A stretch of DNA of 5,504 bases. It comes from a bacterium (GTDB lineage: Bacteria > Actinomycetota > Acidimicrobiia > Acidimicrobiales > Bin134). A model generated the notes under the pieces. That model was not told the origin of the DNA. It made no database searches and saw only the letters and a list, made by a program, of their open reading frames with translations. The position numbers and the translations under genes were made by a program. Location: positions 1 to 5,504 of the forward strand of contig JAPPKI010000211.1 in NCBI GenBank assembly GCA_028820035.1, read 5' to 3'. Shown here piece after piece: positions 5,501 to 5,504 of this stretch (its first letter is position 1; each line of letters begins with the position of its first letter).

Positions 5501-5504
5501 GGGG

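Overview
The window is a high-GC, densely packed bacterial chromosome segment. Gene families, GTG and possibly leaderless starts, and a cystathionine beta-synthase of the mycobacterial type (PLP core plus C-terminal CBS pair, no haem domain) next to a cystathionine gamma-synthase/lyase gene all suggest an actinobacterium. A fadE-like gene and a branched-chain-type substrate-binding lipoprotein fit an Acidimicrobiia-like lineage, but that placement is a tentative inference. There are no RNA genes, CRISPR arrays or insertion sequences, and no gene-free stretch over 300 bases. The gaps are 15 bp (2000-2014), 15 bp (2933-2947), about 70 bp filled by tandem repeats (4211-4279), and 16 bp at the right edge.

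Left part (1-1999, minus strand): a two-gene transsulfuration unit. cbs (617-1999) is followed by a metB/cystathionine gamma-lyase gene (1-620, cut by the window edge), and the two share an ATGA stop/start overlap. Together they would convert homocysteine to cystathionine and then cysteine, or run part of the forward route, depending on the specificity of the second enzyme.

Middle (2015-2932, plus strand): a D-isomer-specific 2-hydroxyacid dehydrogenase, divergent from cbs. Only 15 bp separate the two start codons, and inverted repeats cover them. Its reading frame stays open for another 387 codons upstream, but that extension is antisense to cbs and is not real.

Right part (2948-5488, minus strand): an acyl-CoA dehydrogenase followed by a lipoprotein solute-binding protein of the branched-chain amino acid/amide type. 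The junction between them is the most unusual feature: three near-perfect 35-bp direct repeats (4187-4291), each re-creating the dehydrogenase's last codons, a TGATG stop/start overlap and the first codons of the binding protein. The two extra units therefore read as two 11-codon mini-ORFs (MSPPGARPLKV), forming an unbroken stop/start chain from one gene to the next. This could act as a stepwise translational reinitiation relay whose coupling survives changes in copy number.
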